NCBI RefSeq assembly: GCF_002154225.1
Contig: NZ_MTSE01000032.1
Coordinates: 1 to 38,662 of the forward strand
Source of the DNA: Hymenobacter crusticola
GTDB taxonomy: Bacteria; Bacteroidota; Bacteroidia; Cytophagales; Hymenobacteraceae
DNA: 38,662 bases
Direction: 5' to 3'
Below are positions 33,916-38,662 of this stretch, piece by piece. How positions within the stretch are numbered: position 1 is the stretch's first letter; every line of letters begins with the position of its first letter. Both the position numbers and the translations under genes were made by a program. The notes under the pieces were generated by a model that did no database searches, was not told where the DNA came from, and saw nothing but the letters and a program-made list of their open reading frames with translations.

Positions 33916-34130
33916 ACAGCAGGGAAAGAAAACAGGTGGAACGAAGAGGTGAGCGGTTCATTTTGGTAGCATAACATACTACACGCGGGGTTGGCCAGTT
34001 GAACTATTCAGGCTTCCAAAATGAACCCGTGCGGGTCAAGACATAAGATGCGGGGTTCGCCCCATGTAAATCACGGACTTCCTCACACGGGTTGCTCTTT
34101 GAACTCTTAAGGTAAGCAAATAGAGAATTG
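33916..34130 (-). ncRNA. Candidate bridge RNA of the IS110 element
   Basis: The 215 bases upstream of the transposase start are rich in paired segments. GGTTCATTTTGG (33955-33966) pairs perfectly with CCAAAATGAACC (34016-34027) around a 49-base internal region. AACCCGTG (34024-34031) pairs with CACGGGTT (34086-34093), enclosing a GGGG-TTCG-CCCC hairpin (34052-34063). A near-repeat TTGAACTnTTnAGG occurs at 33999-34012 and again exactly 100 bases later at 34099-34112. Several stem-loops next to an IS110 transposase fit a bridge RNA. The strand and ends are inferred. Confidence 0.45.
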
Positions 34131-34433
34131 GCTCATTCTTGCCTAAACGTAGTATGTAAATCAGCTTTTTCGAGAAAACGGACGAGCTGACATAATAAGC
34201 TACTTCTTACTTTTATCTAACTAGAAGGCCTTTTATAAAAACAAGTCCCCACGACCTTCTCGCGATCAAACATGCCTGCGCTCTACAGCCCTGCGACTGG
34301 CTGCTACAAGCGTGAGGGCCAACAACGTTCCCAAAAATCCCATATAGTGCCGATCAAAAGCGTTTCGTAGCCACCACGACGTAGCTTGCGATTAAGCTAT
34401 TGCGGACGGAATAGTAACCTAGTAGTGCATTCT
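34131..34433. other. Intergenic region right of the IS110 element
   Basis: About 300 bases between the structured IS end and the gene at 34434. I see no supported gene. It includes a palindrome AAGGCCTT near 34227 and should hold the promoter of the following gene. Confidence 0.35.
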
Positions 34434-34829
34434 ATGAACTTCACTTCTTTTGAAACTCACGAGTTAATCGCCTTGACCAAAGCGCTCGGCTTTGTCAAGT
34501 TCGAATCACAGGAAGCGGGCGCCTCCGCCGTCGCCGGCAGCCCTCTGCTCGGGCAGATCCTAGACCAGGCGGCGCAGACGCTGTGGGCTAAAGAGCCCAA
34601 GTACTACGCGGCTCATCAGGACTGGCCCGCGGTGACGGTGGTACCAGAGGCCCTGGCCGCCATCCGGTTTCATCTCACCCAGGTGGCGCAATGGCACAAC
34701 GTAGCCGACCATAACCGAATCGCCTACATCCGGGATTTGGTGTTTCCGTTGAAGGCCACGGAGCAGACCGTGCAGGAACTGTTGCGCTTCGCCAACGACT
34801 ATCACCGACCCGCGGAGCCAGTAGCCTAG
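34434..34829 (+). CDS. Hypothetical helical protein
   Basis: From ATG 34434 (MNFTSFETHELIALTKALGF) this is a 131-aa protein; the frame is open back to 34386, but the extra residues look non-native. It is predicted mainly helical (ALAAIRFHLTQVAQWHNVA, TEQTVQELLRFANDY), with no signal peptide or membrane segment. I recognise no family. It lies beyond the IS110 element and is followed by a 200-bp gap with an inverted repeat. Confidence 0.6.
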   Translation: MNFTSFETHELIALTKALGFVKFESQEAGASAVAGSPLLGQILDQAAQTLWAKEPKYYAAHQDWPAVTVVPEALAAIRFHLTQVAQWHNVADHNRIAYIRDLVFPLKATEQTVQELLRFANDYHRPAEPVA

Positions 34830-34911
34830 TGCCGGTGGTAGCCTCTACAACGCCACCTACGGGCTTCTCGGAAGCATCTGGTCTTCCCTCGCATAATACA
34901 TAATATAACGA

Positions 34912-34982
34912 CTGATAAGCCCCTGGTTATCAGCCTTTGTCTTGCTTCTACTTTACATAATTGGACTTATACGACAAAGGCT
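34912..34982. repeat. Nested inverted repeats after the helical-protein gene
   Basis: CTGATAA/TTATCAG (34912-34918, 34927-34933) forms a small hairpin. It is followed by AGCCTTTGTC (34932-34941) pairing with GACAAAGGCT (34973-34982). Together they can fold as alternative structures before the gene at 35031. Terminator or leader function is not established. Confidence 0.35.
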
Positions 34983-35030
34983 CTATGGTCCTTACTAATC
35001 AATTACGTTGAGTAACGCTTCCACTGCACT

Positions 35031-35438
35031 ATGATGAGTTTTGAAGCTATTATCCGCCTATGGCAAACACAGGACGTTCAGCTCAATACGGGCAGTAGTC
35101 ACGAATTAATCGCGGAGGTGGAACAGCGTTGTCAGTTTACGTTCCCACTCGCCTTTAAGGAATTTTATCGTCGGGTAAATGGCTTTCGATCCAATGATTG
35201 GACACCGGAGATGTTTAGTCTCTGGTCTTTAGAAAAAATTCAAGCAGAATATGAAGCGAGTGATGAGCAGAAACTACTCCCTTTTTGTGACTGGTTAATT
35301 CATAGTCATCACCTTGGTTTTGTGAAGGATAAACCGGGTATCTACAAGATGTATGGCTCCGTGGAGGAGAAACCGATCTGTGAAAGTTTTGAGCAGGTGC
35401 TAGAATGGATCGCATTAGGCTCACAAGAGATTTACTGA
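35031..35438 (+). CDS. SUKH/SMI1-KNR4-like protein
   Basis: This 135-aa protein belongs to the SMI1/KNR4 (SUKH) superfamily, many members of which are immunity proteins against polymorphic toxins. Signs are an N-terminal helix (ELIAEVEQRCQFTFP), the LAFKEFYRRVNGF core motif of the family, the middle strand FSLWSLEKIQAEYE, and the C-terminal LLPFCDWLIHSHHLGF and SFEQVLEWIALG. Two in-frame ATG codons are adjacent (35031, 35034). No toxin gene is visible nearby. A DUF4240 protein follows about 250 bp downstream, so this may be an orphan immunity gene group. Regulation is not visible. Confidence 0.8.
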   Translation: MMSFEAIIRLWQTQDVQLNTGSSHELIAEVEQRCQFTFPLAFKEFYRRVNGFRSNDWTPEMFSLWSLEKIQAEYEASDEQKLLPFCDWLIHSHHLGFVKDKPGIYKMYGSVEEKPICESFEQVLEWIALGSQEIY

Positions 35439-35690
35439 GAAGGTAGTAAGTAGAATATTTACAAGCGTAAAGCGTCAAATAGCTGCTTAACCATTTCTAG
35501 GAATAGTTTCTAAATATAATAAGTGTTCTCGGACAATACTTGGAATAAGTCTATTTTTGGAGTTTACATCAATTATTACTCATAACTGAATTTACAGGAG
35601 GAGACCCTCTCCTCGATTCTTATCGGTAAAAGCGCTAGGGACCTTGTGAAGCGATCTTGCTGACGAAAATAACGCACACAACAACGAACT

Positions 35691-36728
35691 ATGGTACTCT
35701 CTACTGGCTGGTGCACCGTTACACGAGACGTCACTCGAAAAGACGATTACTTTTCTCCTATGCTTGGGCATCTGCGTTCTTGGTTTCACTCGAAGACCTA
35801 TGGAGAAGGCGTGCTCTCGTTCTCCATTGGCTTTAATTGTGTGGGCCGGGTGCCAGGAATGGCAGAACCCATCCTTGATTTTGAAACAGGCTATCTGTTG
35901 CACAAGAAGTATACGAAATTCCGCCGTGCGCTTGAAATCGAAATAAAGCTGAATCATGCTGCCATCATGCAGGTAACTAGTCCACAAGCCGCTGAGCAAA
36001 TCCTATGGGTAGCGTTTCAGCGCGTCTGTCAAGAGATCAGTACCCTGAAGATCCCGCAGTTCGATGGCTCCGCCTTTCAACGAGATCTGTTCGCGCAGTT
36101 GAATTTAGCGACCCAACCGGAAGCAGGGCTTCTGCACGTACCATGTGAAGCGCAACCGGTGCCTCCTTTGCCGAAGCCAACCGCAGTAGCGATGCCTGTA
36201 GCCAACTTCTGGCAATTAGTTACGCAAGCGGGAGAAGCAACTACTTATCAGTCTCTTGCGCAATGCGAATGGCTCGCCCAAGCCTTAGCCACCCATACGA
36301 CCAAACAAATTATTGGCTTTGAGCTCCAATTACGCAAACGGCTCCAGAAGCTGTATCACTATGACACCTTAGCGATGGCAAAACTGGTGGAAGGCTATGT
36401 GTCAGATGATTCCTTTTTGTACTTCTGCTGTCACTTGATTTTACAAGGGCCACTGGTGTATGACCAAGTGCTGCGGCAACCCGATGCAGTCACGCAGGAC
36501 TTGACGGTACACGAAACGGGGGAATTCTTGCTGAGCGTCGCGGATCAAGCCTTTAACCGAAAAGTGGGGCCTGAGAACGACCAACTTGAACCTTGGGAGT
36601 ATGGGCAGGCACTTTATGACTACGACTCGTGTGCGGGCCCGATGCTGGGTCAGGACTGGCAGGTAACAGATTTGCCGCTTCGCTTTCCTAAGCTGACCGC
36701 TCGCTATGCCTCCGCCGGTATTTTCTAA
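35691..36728 (+). CDS. DUF4240-containing protein with unassigned N-terminal domain
   Basis: This 345-aa protein has two parts. The C-terminal part (about 172-300) fits DUF4240: FWQLVTQAGEATTYQSLAQ, then IGFELQLRKRLQKLYHYD, SDDSFLYFCCHLILQGP and VYDQVLRQPDAV. The N-terminal 120 residues (SWFHSKTYGEGVLSFSIGF, ILWVAFQRVCQEIST) are unrecognised, and a Pro/Val linker separates the two. DUF4240 has no known activity and is often found among toxin-immunity genes; the neighbouring SUKH gene points the same way. The start at ATG 35691 is the first in the frame. A 7-bp GAGGAGA/TCTCCTC hairpin lies at 35598-35614 in the leader. Terminator-like hairpins follow. Confidence 0.75.
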   Translation: MVLSTGWCTVTRDVTRKDDYFSPMLGHLRSWFHSKTYGEGVLSFSIGFNCVGRVPGMAEPILDFETGYLLHKKYTKFRRALEIEIKLNHAAIMQVTSPQAAEQILWVAFQRVCQEISTLKIPQFDGSAFQRDLFAQLNLATQPEAGLLHVPCEAQPVPPLPKPTAVAMPVANFWQLVTQAGEATTYQSLAQCEWLAQALATHTTKQIIGFELQLRKRLQKLYHYDTLAMAKLVEGYVSDDSFLYFCCHLILQGPLVYDQVLRQPDAVTQDLTVHETGEFLLSVADQAFNRKVGPENDQLEPWEYGQALYDYDSCAGPMLGQDWQVTDLPLRFPKLTARYASAGIF

Positions 36729-36748
36729 CTTTTGTTGATATAGGGCTC

Positions 36749-36784
36749 ATAACGTTTTCTGAACGTCCTATTGGAAAACGTTAT
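36749..36784 (+). terminator. Terminator-like hairpin after the DUF4240 gene
   Basis: ATAACGTTTTC (36749-36759) pairs with GAAAACGTTAT (36774-36784) around a 14-base loop, 20 bases after the stop at 36728. Confidence 0.5.
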
Positions 36785-36857
36785 ATGTCTACCGTCAACT
36801 TCGTCAGCGTAGAAAAAGAATCAGAATCGCAGTGGCAACAACTGTCAGGAGTATCAT

Positions 36858-36900
36858 TAGCTAGAGTAGCCGCGAGTCTAGTTCTAAGCAACTCTAGCTA
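36858..36900. repeat. Inverted repeat upstream of the small exported gene
   Basis: TAGCTAGAGT (36858-36867) pairs with ACTCTAGCTA (36891-36900) around a 23-base loop. It could be a second terminator or part of the leader of the gene at 36965. Confidence 0.35.
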
Positions 36901-36964
36901 GCCTGCTTTTCTGGCGTGATCTTCTCTGATTGATGAGCCTGCGCCTAGTGCCTTGTTCCGGATC

Positions 36965-37309
36965 ATGCGTACCTCCTTGTCGAGCATTCTTCGTCTAGCC
37001 CTACTTTTCGTGCTGATCTATTGCCTCTTCGGGCTAACGCCTTGGGGCCTACGCCAGCAAGCAACAGAAGATTTTCAGAACCTGGTTGGAAAAGAGAACG
37101 GCTTTGCGACCACCTGCTTTACAGGCCCACAACCGCTCACGTACACCTGCTTTGCCTGGACGCAAACCACGAAGGAAGGGACACACATTAAAATCACAGT
37201 TAAGGTAGATCCATTCGGAATCGGGGATCAAGTCACCTACGTTAGCTCGAATTCAGCCGACTCCTTCCAGGACATAAAGCGCAAAAGCAATTGTGAAGAC
37301 CAGCCATAA
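36965..37309 (+). CDS. Small membrane-anchored or exported protein
   Basis: From ATG 36965 this is a 114-aa protein (an earlier in-frame TTG at 36953 is less likely). It begins MRTSLSSILRLALLFVLIYC, a signal peptide or membrane anchor, followed by a soluble part with paired Cys residues (TTCFTGPQPLTYTCFAW) that could form a disulphide and a beta-rich tail (GTHIKITVKVDPFGIGDQV). I recognise no family. A strong hairpin follows at 37346-37388. Confidence 0.6.
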   Translation: MRTSLSSILRLALLFVLIYCLFGLTPWGLRQQATEDFQNLVGKENGFATTCFTGPQPLTYTCFAWTQTTKEGTHIKITVKVDPFGIGDQVTYVSSNSADSFQDIKRKSNCEDQP

Positions 37310-37345
37310 AGGCTTCCTTCTTCGCAGAATGTTATACGTCTAACT

Positions 37346-37388
37346 GGCTTGGACATTTTGTAAAGGGACCCCATAAAATGTCCAAGCC
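37346..37388. terminator. 14-bp terminator-like hairpin
   Basis: GGCTTGGACATTTT (37346-37359) pairs with AAAATGTCCAAGCC (37375-37388) around a 15-base loop, 36 bases after the stop at 37309 and before the AraC-type gene at 37476. Confidence 0.6.
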
Positions 37389-37475
37389 TTCGGGCTCGTT
37401 CCCAGAGTGGTTTCGAGCCCTGCGTCGGCGACCGCACCGGACACCATCCCGCTGCTCGGCTAGTCCGTTGCCCTT

Positions 37476-38513
37476 ATGCAGGCGTGGCGCATCTTTTCTC
37501 GTAGCTTGCTGCCTGCTTTATCCTTTTCGCTTGTGGCTCCCTCTTCCGCCAGTCCCATTCCGCCCCCCGTGCACCCGGATCCCGAGGTCGCACGGACCCT
37601 TCTTTCCCTCGAATCGGCGGCGCCCCCCCTCCAACGCGTGAGCACCCAGCTGCTGGCCCACTACCAGGGGGCGCACCTCACGGCGCAACTCCACCGAAAG
37701 CCGGCTACCTTGGAGCCCGTGCTCCTGCAGCCGGTGGCGCAGCCCCAACTGATTGTGCAGCTGACCGGCGCCACGCAGCTCACGCTGACGCGGGCGGGGC
37801 AACGACGCCGCTACCCCAGTCTGCCCGGCAGTGTGTACCTGAATACCCCGCAACAACAGCCCTACGAGCTGGCCTGGCGCGCCCCGGCGGCCACGACCAT
37901 CCAAACCATTCAACTCGACTTGGACCCGGCGTTGCTGCAGCAAACGGCGGCCGCCGCGGGCCTGCCGGCCGCGCCCCTCGAACTCCAAGCGGGGCCGTGT
38001 AGCGAGGCCCCCTTGCTCCGGCAATTGGGCTACAGTTTGGCGGCCATGCTGCAAGCGCCCGAGGGCGTCGCGCCGCTCTACGGGCAGACGGTGGCGCATA
38101 TGCTGGCCGCCCAGCTCGTGTACCAGCACAGTGCGCAGCCGCGCCCGCTGCCCCCCAGCCGGGGCACCCTCGCCCCCGAGCGCCTGCGCCAGATTCAGGA
38201 GTATGTACAGAGCGCGCTAGCTGATTCTATTGAGTTAACGCAGCTAGCGGCGATGGCCTGTCTGAGTCCCTACCATTTTTGCCGGCTGTTTAAACAGTCG
38301 ACTGGCCTAAGCCCCCACCAGTATGTGGTGGCGCAACGTATGCAGCGGGCCCAGCACCTGCTGCTGCACCGCCGCTTACCCATCGCACAAGTGGCCCAGG
38401 CGGTGGGCTACCGCCACGCGGGGCATTTTGCCCGGCTCTTCCAGCGGCACTGCGGCGTGCTGCCCACTGCGTGGGGCAAGCCCGTCCACGCGGCTGAGGG
38501 GCAGCGGAAATAG
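37476..38513 (+). CDS. AraC-family transcriptional regulator
   Basis: This 345-aa protein ends in an AraC double helix-turn-helix (about 232-335): LAPERLRQIQEYVQSALADS, ELTQLAAMACLSPYHFCRLF, GLSPHQYVVAQRMQRAQHLL, IAQVAQAVGYRHAGHFARLF and the closing GVLPTAWG. The region before it (about 60-200: LEPVLLQPVAQPQLIVQLTG, LTLTRAGQRR, YLNTPQQQPYEL) resembles the beta-rich ligand-binding half of such regulators. It is GC-rich with high Ala, Gln and Leu. The first 30 residues (RIFSRSLLPALSF, Pro-rich) are unusual for a regulator, so the true start may be downstream; there is no obvious better ATG. Neighbouring targets are not visible. Confidence 0.88.
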   Translation: MQAWRIFSRSLLPALSFSLVAPSSASPIPPPVHPDPEVARTLLSLESAAPPLQRVSTQLLAHYQGAHLTAQLHRKPATLEPVLLQPVAQPQLIVQLTGATQLTLTRAGQRRRYPSLPGSVYLNTPQQQPYELAWRAPAATTIQTIQLDLDPALLQQTAAAAGLPAAPLELQAGPCSEAPLLRQLGYSLAAMLQAPEGVAPLYGQTVAHMLAAQLVYQHSAQPRPLPPSRGTLAPERLRQIQEYVQSALADSIELTQLAAMACLSPYHFCRLFKQSTGLSPHQYVVAQRMQRAQHLLLHRRLPIAQVAQAVGYRHAGHFARLFQRHCGVLPTAWGKPVHAAEGQRK

Positions 38514-38662
38514 CGGCAAACCGCACGAATGCGCGCTAGAAGCGCAAGAGTGTGCCAGGCAAGCGGGGTGCCAGTGCGTAAAACAGGGAGGTATCGGCGG
38601 ATCAATCTCATCTTTCGAGACCCAGCCGCTGCGCTTTTTTCACCTTACCGGGAACACCCGCC

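Larger units (their letters stand above)
32932..34130 (-). mobile_element. IS110-family insertion sequence
   Basis: The element comprises the transposase gene and its upstream (right-hand on this strand) non-coding end. Edges are approximate, since IS110 ends lack inverted repeats and cannot be fixed by eye. Confidence 0.6.

Noticed and set aside
37518..38129. Reverse-strand 203-codon frame
   Set aside because: It lies fully opposite the AraC-type gene, whose domain is clear, and is rich in Arg and Gly as expected of an antisense shadow in GC-rich DNA.

Overview
The window looks like chromosomal DNA of a Hymenobacter-like member of the Bacteroidota (Cytophagales). Supporting this are a giant secreted protein with a type IX secretion C-terminal sorting domain, AT-rich leaders with weak or absent Shine-Dalgarno sequences, short Crp/Fnr-type regulators, and a GC-rich core interrupted by AT-rich accessory DNA. 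The genus assignment is inference from gene style, not from a marker gene.

Region 1 (1-6.1 kb) is a mobile, AT-rich patch. It has a perfect 30-bp palindrome at the left edge, a decayed IS1-like transposase (about 320-835), two tandem tyrosine recombinases (343 and 734 aa) arranged like tnpA-tnpB of Tn554-type elements, and two divergent, closely related serine resolvases. Region 2 (6.4-13.3 kb) is a small defence island: a 1539-aa NACHT/STAND ATPase with a probable N-terminal nuclease-like domain (Avs-like), followed by a complete DarT-DarG DNA ADP-ribosylation toxin-antitoxin pair.

Region 3 (13.7-19 kb) is regulatory. It contains a very long perfect hairpin, a frameshifted gene remnant, and a small hypothetical gene. 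A Crp/Fnr regulator is fused to a degenerate receiver, and a textbook FNR-type palindrome lies upstream of its likely true start. A hybrid histidine kinase carrying a 10-G run follows, then a small hypothetical gene and a pseudogene with an in-frame stop. Region 4 (19.2-25.4 kb) is a single reverse-strand gene of 2071 codons. It encodes four Ig-like plus seven-repeat modules (28 DxDGDGDLD calcium repeats, consistent with four seven-bladed propellers) and a type IX sorting domain.

Region 5 (26.1-31.6 kb) resembles a stress or envelope cluster: a small protein, a PhnA-like membrane protein, a Tat-exported YghA-type short-chain dehydrogenase, two further membrane proteins and a second Crp/Fnr regulator. 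An FNR-geometry palindrome sits just after that regulator. Region 6 (31.7-38.5 kb) holds a membrane protein, an IS110 transposase with a highly structured upstream non-coding region (candidate bridge RNA), a SUKH-type immunity-like protein, a DUF4240 protein, a small exported protein and an AraC-type regulator.

The best leads are the NACHT ATPase with a non-canonical nuclease motif next to DarTG, the candidate IS110 bridge RNA, the FNR-box/pseudo-receiver regulator, and the 4 x 7 propeller protein.
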